This document shows, one piece after another, positions 1 to 6,299 of a DNA stretch of 10,697 bases. The stretch is from Candidatus Staskawiczbacteria bacterium (GTDB lineage: Bacteria; Patescibacteriota; Minisyncoccia; Minisyncoccales; Staskawiczbacteraceae). Made by a program: the position numbers and the translations under genes. The notes beneath the pieces were generated by a model that did no database searches, was not told the origin of the DNA, and saw only the letters and a program-made list of their open reading frames with translations. Numbering within the stretch: position 1 is the stretch's first letter; every line of letters starts with the position of its first letter. Where the stretch lies: positions 1 through 10,697 of the forward strand of contig CALRFZ010000025.1 of NCBI GenBank assembly GCA_943357015.1, read 5' to 3'.

Positions 1-124
1 GCTCAGCCCCAAAATAGGTAACCCTTTTGGCACCAAATTCTACATTAAAAACATATACCGGATCATGTTTTTTTCCGGCATATTCTTCAAACGTCATTAA
101 TTTTGATTCCCATTTTTGGTTCAT
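1..124 (-). CDS. Partial hypothetical protein, N-terminal 41 residues
   Basis: An open frame starts with ATG at 124 and runs off the left edge, giving 41 residues that begin MNQKWESKLMTFEEYAGKKH and continue with a mixed strand-like stretch (PVYVFNVEFGAKRVTYFGAE). The composition looks like a normal soluble protein, with no signal peptide or membrane segment. I do not recognise the family from this fragment. No Shine-Dalgarno site lies just before the ATG; a TAATAT box about 15 bases upstream could belong to a short-leader promoter, but its -35 is poor. It follows the DUF6176-like gene on the same strand and may be co-transcribed with it. The missing C-terminal part lies to the left of this window. 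Confidence 0.6.
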   Translation of the reverse strand, partial: MNQKWESKLMTFEEYAGKKHDPVYVFNVEFGAKRVTYFGAE

Positions 125-160
125 ATTTATTTAGCTATATTAACAAAAAATCTCTCCAAG

Positions 161-286
161 TTAAAGAGTTTGTATAACCACAATCAGTTCTGGACTTTTG
201 GGGTCGGTTAAAAATAACTGACTGGCTTTCTTGCCATTATGCGCAAACAATAATTTTTCAATTACTATAAAGTTCGTAAGATAATT
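161..286 (-). pseudogene. Possible gene remnant or very small ORF
   Basis: Between the DUF6176-like gene and the partial gene at the edge there is an open frame that reads like real protein: VIEKLLFAHNGKKASQLFLT, then DPKSPELIVVIQTL and a TAA stop at 161-163. The frame is closed upstream by TAG at 287-289 inside the DUF6176-like gene and has no ATG; only ATT, ATA or TTG could start it. The alternation of polar and hydrophobic residues and the natural-looking C-terminus suggest the tail of a lost protein rather than random sequence. I do not recognise the family. It could also be a chance open frame of about 40 codons. Confidence 0.25.
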
Positions 287-560
287 CTACGGGGCCTATG
301 TATTTAAGGCATTCTTTTTTCTTTTCTTTATGGATTACGTTAAGTTTTCTATTCATATTCTCGGGCAGTGCTTTTCCTTCAAATATACCGATTGTATAAT
401 AATTTTTATCTATTAAAAAAACTCCACAGGCCTCATAGGTTAGACCTTCTTCTTTTAAGGTATCTATGGCTTCTTTTTTATTAATACCCATAATAAGCCT
501 TCCCCATTCCAGCCACGTTTCTAATTTTCCATCTTTAATTTTAAATAAATTGATTTTCAT
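258..560 (-). CDS. DUF6176-like small protein
   Basis: A 100-residue soluble protein of unknown function. The pattern MKINLFKIKDGK near the start, the WLEW tryptophan pair (residues 16-19), the central YEACGVFLID (42-51) and the later MNRKLNVIHKEKKKECL (69-85) match my memory of the DUF6176 family, whose members are about 100 residues long, so this one looks complete. The family probably folds as a small alpha/beta barrel-like (ferredoxin-type) domain, but no reaction is known to me. It starts at ATG 560. Upstream, TTGAGC (593-598) with TATACG about 15 bases later is a weak promoter candidate; no Shine-Dalgarno site is visible. Its stop overlaps the possible remnant at 161-286. Confidence 0.7.
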   Translation of the reverse strand: MKINLFKIKDGKLETWLEWGRLIMGINKKEAIDTLKEEGLTYEACGVFLIDKNYYTIGIFEGKALPENMNRKLNVIHKEKKKECLKYIGPVELSYELYSN

Positions 561-740
561 ATATAAATTTTCGTATATTTATATCATTTTAAGCTCAAAT
601 AGAATGTATTTTCATCAATCTAGTAATGTGTTGTTAGTAAGTATTAACAGGATCTTAAAAAACAAATATTGCTAAATTAGCTAAAATCTGACTAAAAATT
701 ATTGATTATTTTTCACTGACAATGAAACTTTACAAAATAA

Positions 741-1157
741 TCATTTTTCAAAAAATTTCTTTAATGTAACATAATCATTATCATTATTTTTAAGATACGT
801 ACCAACATCATTCTTGTTTACCCAAGCAATGGACTGTGTATCTTGCTGATTAAATTTAATATTACAAATATCACTATTAACATTTAAAGAAAAATTAATA
901 CCCACAGTATGAATATTATCGACAATATATGAAAAGGTTCTTACGACTTTAATGGGAGCAACATTTAAGCCAAATTCCTCAAAAATTTCCCTGACAATCG
1001 CCTGTTCTGGCGTTTCACCAAATTCAACATGCCCACCCGGAATATGATAAATTCCCGGTGCTATTTTTTTATGCAAGGGCCTTTGAGCTAGTAATACTTC
1101 CTGATTTTTATTTTTAATAATCCCCGATACTATAATTTTTTGAATTTTATTATCCAT
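741..1157 (-). CDS. Nudix hydrolase (MutT-like)
   Basis: This 138-residue protein hydrolyses a nucleoside diphosphate linked to another moiety; the exact substrate cannot be read from the sequence. The complete Nudix box GX5EX7REUXEEXGU is present: G42, E48, then R56-E57-I58, E60-E61 and G63-L64, with the metal-binding glutamates E57, E60 and E61 intact. The preceding strand (VSGIIKNKNQEVLLAQRP) and the GIYHIPGG turn are typical of the MutT / 8-oxo-dGTP pyrophosphatase type. Its length is normal for a single-domain Nudix enzyme. It lies 34 bases downstream of the methyltransferase gene on the same strand and is probably in one transcript with it. No Shine-Dalgarno site is visible before the ATG. 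The stop is followed only by a weak hairpin near 705-725, so the end of the transcript is unclear. Confidence 0.9.
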   Translation of the reverse strand: MDNKIQKIIVSGIIKNKNQEVLLAQRPLHKKIAPGIYHIPGGHVEFGETPEQAIVREIFEEFGLNVAPIKVVRTFSYIVDNIHTVGINFSLNVNSDICNIKFNQQDTQSIAWVNKNDVGTYLKNNDNDYVTLKKFFEK

Positions 1158-1191
1158 AGTTTGAGAGAATAATTATTTATAATTTTTGCTC

Positions 1192-1782
1192 TCATATTTT
1201 TCTGGCAATAAAATGAAATATATGCCAGTACTTTGGTAAACCATTGGCCGTGGTACCATCGCCCTGCTCCTCTACAAACTCAATAATTTCCATACCTGAA
1301 AACAAATTTCTAGCTTGTTTTTCTGTGAAAAATACCATATCGGACTTTTTACTCCATTGATCTTTAATTCCAAAAAGTTGACCACAAAATATTCCCCCAC
1401 TAACAATAGACTTTTTAATTCTCTCAAAAACAATATCAAATGTCTCTGGCGGATTAAATGGCAACGCAAATATAGATAAAGCAATATCAAATTTGCTCTC
1501 AGGAAAATTAAATTTATCAAAATCAGAAACAAAATAATGAAGCTTATTTGAAGATATTTTTTGAGCCTCATCTGCCATTAAATCACTTTTATCAATCACG
1601 GTTACATCAAAACCCTGCCCAAGCAAATATCGAGTATCCTTTAAAGCTCCTCCACCAATATCAATAGCCTTGTTTTTATTTTTTACAAAACCAAGAGCTT
1701 TTACTAAAAGTTTTGAAGGTGGCTTATTAGCAGTTATTTTGTAATATTCAGACCAATCTTTTTGAGAGTTTTTAGTTTTCAT
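1192..1782 (-). CDS. Class I SAM-dependent methyltransferase (TehB-like)
   Basis: A 196-residue soluble methyltransferase. Motif I is AIDIGGGALKDTRYLLGQG (residues 39-57), where the third glycine of GGG takes the place of the usual GCG; it is followed by the acidic end of strand 2 at VIDKSD (62-67), motif II/III around YFVSDFDKFNF (83-93) and the FDIALSIFALPF stretch (98-109). The ending, with TTANGLPKYWHIFHFIARK, resembles the TehB-like group of small methyltransferases. The acceptor substrate is unknown. It is the first gene of a probable two-gene unit with the Nudix hydrolase. It starts at ATG 1782 without a Shine-Dalgarno site. Upstream TTGATC with TATGAA 16 bases later is a weak promoter candidate in the 99-base gap after the kinase terminator. 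Confidence 0.85.
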   Translation of the reverse strand: MKTKNSQKDWSEYYKITANKPPSKLLVKALGFVKNKNKAIDIGGGALKDTRYLLGQGFDVTVIDKSDLMADEAQKISSNKLHYFVSDFDKFNFPESKFDIALSIFALPFNPPETFDIVFERIKKSIVSGGIFCGQLFGIKDQWSKKSDMVFFTEKQARNLFSGMEIIEFVEEQGDGTTANGLPKYWHIFHFIARKI

Positions 1783-1854
1783 ACAGTATTTTAAATTTTA
1801 TGTGTTTTAATAGTACTTCATAATTACACATTCTTATAGATCAAGTATTATTAT

Positions 1855-1883
1855 TTAAAAACGGGTGCTTTCAAGCACCCGTT
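1855..1883 (-). terminator. Rho-independent terminator of the three-gene cassette
   Basis: A GC-rich stem, ACGGGTGC (1861-1868) pairing with GCACCCGT (1875-1882) and extendable by one or two A-T pairs inward, is followed on the minus strand by TTTTT (1860-1856). The stem begins inside the TAA stop codon (1884-1882) of the kinase gene, so the 3' untranslated region is almost zero. It ends the leftward cassette and insulates the methyltransferase/Nudix pair. Confidence 0.9.
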
Positions 1884-2412
1884 ATCTAAGATGTAAAATC
1901 ATTTCTTGCAATGATTCATCTTGATTTTTACCCGTGGTGTCAATAATAATAGCATCAGCTGGAATAACTAGCCTTGATTGATCCAAAATTTCTCGTTGCG
2001 ACATAATCTCCAAATTACCACCATCTTTTAATCTTCTATCAAAACGATCCTTTTGATTGGCAGTAATGTAAAATTTGTAATTCGCATTGGGAAAAATTTC
2101 TGATCCGCAAGTTCGACCATCACAAATAAAGCTAGCATCACTTACAAATAAAAGAACTAAATCTTTTAAGAGAAAGGCAGATTTGGCCGCGCATAAACCA
2201 CATTCTTCTGTTTTTAGGATATCGGTTATATCAATATCACAAAAAAATATTCTTCCATCTTTCACTTTTAAATGATGGATTTTAAAATTAGCATAAGCTA
2301 TTGCCCTAAACAATAATCCAATATCATAGTGTGGCAAACCAAGATATTTTGCCAACATTCGCGCCAATGTGCCCTTACCAGATCCGGCTGGACCAGATAA
2401 TGCAATAATCAT
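1882..2412 (-). CDS. Short cytidylate-kinase-like nucleotide kinase
   Basis: A P-loop kinase of 176 residues, shorter than typical bacterial CMP kinases (about 220-230). The Walker A motif GPAGSGKGT is at 7-15. The family pattern continues with DIGLLFRAIAY (30-40), DGRTCGSEIFPNA (98-110), the lid region RFDRRL (123-128) and REILDQSR (140-147), then PADAIIIDTT (151-160). By alignment from memory with E. coli Cmk, the arginine and aspartate that bind the sugar phosphate (R140, D144, R147) are kept. The serine of DSG is isoleucine (I31), the aspartate after DGR is threonine (T101), and the arginine of the IRT motif is lysine (K67). These are base-recognition positions, so the substrate may not be CMP. 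The gene has a strong site AAGGAGGG (2423-2416) and an ATGA overlap with the zinc-ribbon gene upstream, indicating translational coupling. Family assignment is firm; substrate is open. Confidence 0.85.
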   Translation of the reverse strand: MIIALSGPAGSGKGTLARMLAKYLGLPHYDIGLLFRAIAYANFKIHHLKVKDGRIFFCDIDITDILKTEECGLCAAKSAFLLKDLVLLFVSDASFICDGRTCGSEIFPNANYKFYITANQKDRFDRRLKDGGNLEIMSQREILDQSRLVIPADAIIIDTTGKNQDESLQEMILHLR

Positions 2413-2735
2413 TTACCCTCCTTATGTTTTGTAAAAGAACCACTAATTAATCTGAAAGCCAATCGACCTTCGCGATGTAACATAGGAATACCAATATTAT
2501 TACCACATTCACATTTTAGAAGCGTTAATTGCTTTACGCTTTCGACAACATCCTGAAGAGAGGCAAGAGTTTTAGGCGCAAGAATTCTGTTAAGATACAA
2601 CCTTTTTAAGCCACCTCGACCATCTTTTTGATACAACAAAACCTCCTTTTTGCACTGCACACAACAAATCCCCAAAATAACATAAGTACTCTGTCTATCT
2701 CGAAAATACTTATCTTTTTTAATTTCCCTCATCAT
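2409..2735 (-). CDS. Small four-cysteine zinc-ribbon protein
   Basis: A 108-residue protein with cysteines arranged as C24-C25-x2-C28 and C75-x-C77, the layout of a zinc ribbon whose two knuckles are separated by about 46 residues. Between them lies a conserved-looking LLYQKDGRGGLKRLYLNRI (33-51), and after the second knuckle GNNIGIPM and RLAFRLISGSF. I recall uncharacterised proteins of this shape in other microbes but know no function; metal or nucleic acid binding is an inference. Two ATG codons are adjacent (2735 and 2732). A clear Shine-Dalgarno site, AAGGAG at 2745-2740, is 4 bases from the first and 7 from the second, which makes 2732 a plausible true start. The 5' end overlaps the cyclohydrolase-like gene by 17 bases and the 3' end overlaps the kinase gene by 4. 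Confidence 0.75.
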   Translation of the reverse strand: MMREIKKDKYFRDRQSTYVILGICCVQCKKEVLLYQKDGRGGLKRLYLNRILAPKTLASLQDVVESVKQLTLLKCECGNNIGIPMLHREGRLAFRLISGSFTKHKEGK

Positions 2736-3492
2736 ACTTCTCCTTGGTATGTTTTTTAAAATACTTGTCTTTTGCCCTTAAGTTTTTAATTAAAAATTCC
2801 GACCTTTCACTTACCTTTATTGCCCGAACTGATACATTAAAACCCGCTTTTAATAAAGCATTTACTTTTTTTGGATTTTTGGTCCCCAAGTTAAATTTAT
2901 ATTTTTTTGGAAATCCCATAGCTTTTAAAATAAGTACTGATTCATCAAAGGTTCGTATATCAATTTCATTTTTATTGCCGTGAAATTTAGAAGCTACTGA
3001 AATAGTATCTAAATTACATTCGTGCATAATTCTTTGGTGCGCCATTTTATATTCCTGCCAACCCCTGCCATCCTGACTTGGAATATGAATAATTATTCCC
3101 CCATTTTCTAACGCAATATCTTCAGCCAATCTAAGTTGATCCATACAGTCATAAGTAATATCCCCCAAAGTTCCCGATAAACAACCAGAATCTAAACGAA
3201 TAAAAGATTTACCCCTTTCAATAATATTTTCTAAGTTTGGCGAAATTAAAATATGATGCTTACCCCATAAACCATCTTTAACTTCGGCGGAAATATACCA
3301 AAATTTACCGCTATTTAATACGATAACTCCTTCAACGCCAAAAATAACTATCTTGCCATCTACCTCGACCAATTTTCTTAGCAGAGATTCTTTCAAAATA
3401 GAATTAACAAAAGAATCCACATTTTTTGATGCTTTTAAACTATAACCTGACGATTGATATTTATTAGCAATAATATATTTTAATTTATCCAT
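2719..3492 (-). CDS. GTP cyclohydrolase II-like protein (divergent RibA homologue)
   Basis: A 257-residue protein whose residues about 97-225 follow the GTP cyclohydrolase II fold, which in riboflavin synthesis opens the GTP imidazole ring. Visible motifs: RLDSGCLSGTLGD (99-111) for the SECLTGD zinc site, YDCMDQL (114-120) for RCDCGxQL, IPSQDGRGW (137-145) for RQEGRGIG, LDTISVASKFHG, and TKNPKKV (204-210) for TNNPKKV. Of the three zinc cysteines only C104 and C116 are present; the middle one aligns with Y114. The catalytic tyrosine after QEGRG is not at its usual distance (R154 aligns there; Y148 is near). About 45 extra residues precede the domain and a lysine-rich tail follows. No other riboflavin gene is nearby. 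It heads the cassette with the zinc-ribbon and kinase genes, divergent from the TrmB-type regulator. Family membership is likely; the normal RibA reaction is doubtful. Confidence 0.8.
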   Translation of the reverse strand: MDKLKYIIANKYQSSGYSLKASKNVDSFVNSILKESLLRKLVEVDGKIVIFGVEGVIVLNSGKFWYISAEVKDGLWGKHHILISPNLENIIERGKSFIRLDSGCLSGTLGDITYDCMDQLRLAEDIALENGGIIIHIPSQDGRGWQEYKMAHQRIMHECNLDTISVASKFHGNKNEIDIRTFDESVLILKAMGFPKKYKFNLGTKNPKKVNALLKAGFNVSVRAIKVSERSEFLIKNLRAKDKYFKKHTKEKYDEGN

Positions 3493-3555
3493 ATTGTTAT
3501 TTTGTGATTAAATTAAAGTTTCATATAATTAACAATTTTTTAACCTTACCCCAAT

Positions 3556-3581
3556 GCTATAAAACCAAGGTTTGTTGTCAA
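3556..3581 (-). promoter_or_regulatory. Candidate promoter of the cyclohydrolase-like cassette
   Basis: On the minus strand TTGACA (3581-3576) is a perfect -35 box, and TATAGC (3561-3556) follows after only 14 bases, shorter than the usual 16-18. The short spacing may mean a weak or activator-dependent promoter. It lies about 64-89 bases before the ATG at 3492. The CAAGGTTTGTTGT repeat (3566-3578) covers the spacer, so a protein bound there would touch this promoter. Confidence 0.4.
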
Positions 3582-3665
3582 TAATTAACAGTTAAATAAT
3601 GGGATTATTTGTGTAAATAGAGCGGTTTTGACGATGTTTTCTATTGACTTGTCAAGGTTTGTTGT
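3566..3665. repeat. 13-base direct repeat in the divergent regulatory region
   Basis: The sequence CAAGGTTTGTTGT occurs exactly at 3566-3578 and again at 3653-3665, 87 bases apart. The right copy provides the left half of the palindrome at the regulator promoter; the left copy overlaps the promoter candidate of the opposite operon. The pairing of one copy with each divergent promoter suggests a shared operator. Confidence 0.65.
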
Positions 3666-3673
3666 TGTATACT
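3644..3673 (+). promoter_or_regulatory. Sigma-70-type promoter of the TrmB-family gene
   Basis: TTGACT (3644-3649) and TATACT (3668-3673) are separated by 18 bases, each matching the consensus at five of six positions. Transcription would begin near 3680, leaving a leader of about 17 bases before the ATG at 3697 with no Shine-Dalgarno site. Confidence 0.75.
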
Positions 3674-3682
3674 AACAACAAA
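3658..3682. promoter_or_regulatory. Palindromic operator over the regulator promoter
   Basis: TTTGTTGTT (3658-3666) and AACAACAAA (3674-3682) form a perfect 9-base inverted repeat with a 7-base spacer that contains most of the -10 box. Binding here would block RNA polymerase, so negative autoregulation by the adjacent TrmB-type protein is the simplest reading. A half-site recurs at 3571-3578. Confidence 0.6.
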
Positions 3683-3696
3683 TTAAGCTAATATTT

Positions 3697-4533
3697 ATGG
3701 CAAAAACAATTAACAATGTACTGGTAAAAAATTTGGTGGAATTTGGTCTGGGTGAGAAAGAAGCCACAATATATTTAGCTTTACTGGAATTAGAAATTGC
3801 CACCGCCAGCAAAATTGCAGAAACTACAGATATTAACCGTAGCTCAACTTATGTGGTTTTAGAGTCACTCAAAGCAAAAGGTTTGGTGAGTTTTTCTGAA
3901 GACAAAAATATTCAACAATATATCGCCACTTCTCCCGATATGTTGCTTTTTGATGCCCAAAATAAAGCTCAAAAAGCGCAGGATGTTAAAAATAATATTA
4001 ATGATATTATTCCAGAATTAAAGGCTCTGCACAAAGATACCAAACAAAAACCCAAGGTTAGAGTGTTTGAAGGCAAGCAGGGGCTAATAAACGCTATGGA
4101 AGACACTTTAATTAACAAGGATAAAGTCATACGCGTTGCTAGTTGTATAGAAAATCTTTTTAAAGCCCTGCCGGATTACTTTCCAAGCTATCTGCAAAAA
4201 AGACAAAAACTAGGTATTAAACTACGCGGAATATTTCCTGCGCAAAAAAAACAGGAACACTTTAAAATAGTGCCCAAGTTAGATAATATTATTTTTATTT
4301 CCCCTAAAAAATATATGGCGCTGGCCGATATGCTAATTTACGATCATAAAATTGCCTACATATCCCTAGAAAAAGGCGGAGTTTCTATTATTATTGACAG
4401 CAAAGAAATATCGGATGCAATGAAGAATATGTTTGATTTGGCCTATAAAGAAGCAGAGCGGTTAAACAAAATTGGCAACCTAATTACCAATTACAAAAAA
4501 TCTCTTGATAAGTATAAGGAAAAGACGCTGTAG
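3697..4533 (+). CDS. TrmB-family transcriptional regulator
   Basis: A 278-residue DNA-binding regulator and the only plus-strand gene here. Residues 8-75 are the TrmB winged helix-turn-helix, with FGLGEKEATIYLALLELE (16-33), ASKIAETTDINRSSTYVVLE (37-56) and LKAKGLVSF wing. A long charged helix (about 82-118) probably forms the dimer coiled coil. From KVRVFEGKQGLINAMEDTL (120-138) the protein continues with the phospholipase-D-like domain often found in this family, which in relatives senses sugars or other small ligands; the ligand here is unknown. Promoter, palindrome and divergent operon suggest control of itself and of the cyclohydrolase-like cassette. Its stop lies one base from the stop of the convergent acyl-CoA synthetase gene. 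Family assignment is strong; targets are inferred. Confidence 0.88.
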   Translation: MAKTINNVLVKNLVEFGLGEKEATIYLALLELEIATASKIAETTDINRSSTYVVLESLKAKGLVSFSEDKNIQQYIATSPDMLLFDAQNKAQKAQDVKNNINDIIPELKALHKDTKQKPKVRVFEGKQGLINAMEDTLINKDKVIRVASCIENLFKALPDYFPSYLQKRQKLGIKLRGIFPAQKKQEHFKIVPKLDNIIFISPKKYMALADMLIYDHKIAYISLEKGGVSIIIDSKEISDAMKNMFDLAYKEAERLNKIGNLITNYKKSLDKYKEKTL

Positions 4534-4534
4534 T

Positions 4535-6271
4535 TTATTCTATATATAAAGACTCAATTTGGCGTTTGTAATGGCTTTCTATAATATGGCGACGGAGTTT
4601 TAAGGTTGGAGTTAACTCTCCCCTCTCTGGAGAAAATTCTTGAAATAATAAAATAAATTTTTTAATTGTTTCTACATCTGAAAGCTTGGGATTAATTTTT
4701 TTATCCAATCTTTCTTGAATTAAAGACAAAATTACGGGGTTGCCAATTAGTTTTTCCTGACTTTGCAGTGGCAAATTACTATTTTTTAAAAATAAAGTTA
4801 ATTCAAACCAATCTGGCACAATAATTGCGCTGATAAATTTTTGCCCATTACCAATAACCATTGACTGGGAAATATATTTGTCATTATTTAGCAAATTTTC
4901 AATTTGCTCTGGCCATGCCTTTTTACCATTAGACAAAACTATCATTTCTTTTTTCCGACCAATAATGGTTAAAAATCCTTCGTGATCAATAAAACCCAAA
5001 TCCCCCGTGCAAAACCACCCATCTTTATCAAACGATAATTTAGATTGCGCCTTTTCATTAAAATAACCCCCAAAAACACTTGGGCCTTTAACCAAAACCT
5101 CTTTTTCCGCTGAAATTTTAACTTCTAAGCCGGGAATTACCTTCCCTACCGTGCCAAATTTATATTGCTTTTTTAAATTAACGCTTATAACCGGAGAAGT
5201 TTCGGTTAAACCGTAACCCTCCAAAATTAACAATCCAATTTTTTGAAAAAATCGACTAATGTGTTCGTTAAGCGACGCGCCACCCGAAATTGCCATACGC
5301 AAATTGCCACCCAGCTGTTTTCTGACTTTTTTAAACACCAAAAAATCCGCCAAACGGTATTTAAGGGTATGGCGTTTTTGCTTTAAGGCCCACAAAAACA
5401 ATTTTTTTCTGGCGGGCGAAGACGCATTAACTTTATCCCAAATAGCTTCGTGCAGTTTTTCAAAAATTCTTGGCACCGACACAATAACGCTTGGCGATAC
5501 TTCTTTTAAGTTATGCGCCAATTGCTTAACATTTTCAGCATAGGTAATATTGGCACCGGCCAGCAACGGCATATAGTAACCCGCAGTTCTTTCTAGAACG
5601 TGTGAAAGTGGTAAAAAAGATAAAAAAACATCACTTTCTTTAACTGGAATTAATTGACTTAAAGTTTTAATGTTGCTAATAAAATTTTTATGAGTCAAAA
5701 CTACCCCCTTTGGCTTTCCGGTAGTGCCAGAAGTATAAATAATGCTGGCGCAACTATCATAATCTTGCTCCACTTTTTGATAACTTGAGCTGTTAGTTTC
5801 TGAAAATATTTTTTGCCAGCTAATTACTTTATCCCCCAAATTATCTTTCTGAATACCAGTTAGGTTATTTAAAAATATAATTTTTTCTACAAACTTTAAT
5901 TTTTTACTATGCAATAAAACTTTATTTAACAAATCATTATTAGAAACAATAATAATTTTAGCCTTGCAATGATTTAAAATTCTATTTAACGCTTCTGGAC
6001 CAAAAGTCACGTGAAGCGGAACCACCACCGCGCCAATTGCCATAATCGCCAAATCCGAAATAGCCCACTCAGGGCAATTGCCAGACAAAATTACCACTTT
6101 ATCGTTTTTTACAATTCCCAACCCCTGCAAAAAACCACCCAAAATCATAACTTTTTTGGCTAATTCTTTGTAGGTAATGGGAAAATACACGCCTTCTTTT
6201 TTATATGAAAGCGCTATGTTATGAGAAAATTTTTCTGCTGACTGAAAAAATAACTCAGAAAGAGTGCTCAT
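4535..6271 (-). CDS. Long-chain acyl-CoA synthetase, AMP-forming
   Basis: A full-length 578-residue adenylate-forming enzyme that activates fatty acids with ATP to acyl-AMP and then to acyl-CoA. Core motifs are intact: the phosphate loop YTSGTTGKPKG (179-189), PLSHVLER (221-228), EGYGLTET (351-358), the hinge stretch TGDLGFIDHEGFLTIIGRK (422-440) with D424 and R439, and the C-terminal catalytic lysine K558 in LTPTLKLRR. The arrangement resembles the FadD/FAA group used in lipid activation rather than peptide synthetases. No membrane segment is seen; peripheral membrane association is likely. It is the last gene of the long leftward operon, 28 bases after the hydrolase gene. No terminator is visible after its stop; transcripts would run antisense into the TrmB gene. 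Substrate chain length is not readable, and a lipid scavenging role is inferred. Confidence 0.93.
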   Translation of the reverse strand: MSTLSELFFQSAEKFSHNIALSYKKEGVYFPITYKELAKKVMILGGFLQGLGIVKNDKVVILSGNCPEWAISDLAIMAIGAVVVPLHVTFGPEALNRILNHCKAKIIIVSNNDLLNKVLLHSKKLKFVEKIIFLNNLTGIQKDNLGDKVISWQKIFSETNSSSYQKVEQDYDSCASIIYTSGTTGKPKGVVLTHKNFISNIKTLSQLIPVKESDVFLSFLPLSHVLERTAGYYMPLLAGANITYAENVKQLAHNLKEVSPSVIVSVPRIFEKLHEAIWDKVNASSPARKKLFLWALKQKRHTLKYRLADFLVFKKVRKQLGGNLRMAISGGASLNEHISRFFQKIGLLILEGYGLTETSPVISVNLKKQYKFGTVGKVIPGLEVKISAEKEVLVKGPSVFGGYFNEKAQSKLSFDKDGWFCTGDLGFIDHEGFLTIIGRKKEMIVLSNGKKAWPEQIENLLNNDKYISQSMVIGNGQKFISAIIVPDWFELTLFLKNSNLPLQSQEKLIGNPVILSLIQERLDKKINPKLSDVETIKKFILLFQEFSPERGELTPTLKLRRHIIESHYKRQIESLYIE

Positions 6272-6299
6272 TTTTTAAAATCAATTTAAAAGTAATACG

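Noticed and set aside
700..740. Terminator after the Nudix gene
   Set aside because: The TTTCA/TGAAA stem has only five A-T-rich pairs and a seven-base loop, with no clear T-run; too weak to call.
2744..2983. Plus-strand open frame opposite the cyclohydrolase-like gene
   Set aside because: It lies fully inside a gene with clear family motifs, and its phenylalanine-rich translation is what the complement of AT-rich coding sequence gives.
5259..5543. Plus-strand open frame inside the acyl-CoA synthetase gene
   Set aside because: Antisense shadow of a well-conserved enzyme; no promoter or recognisable domain.
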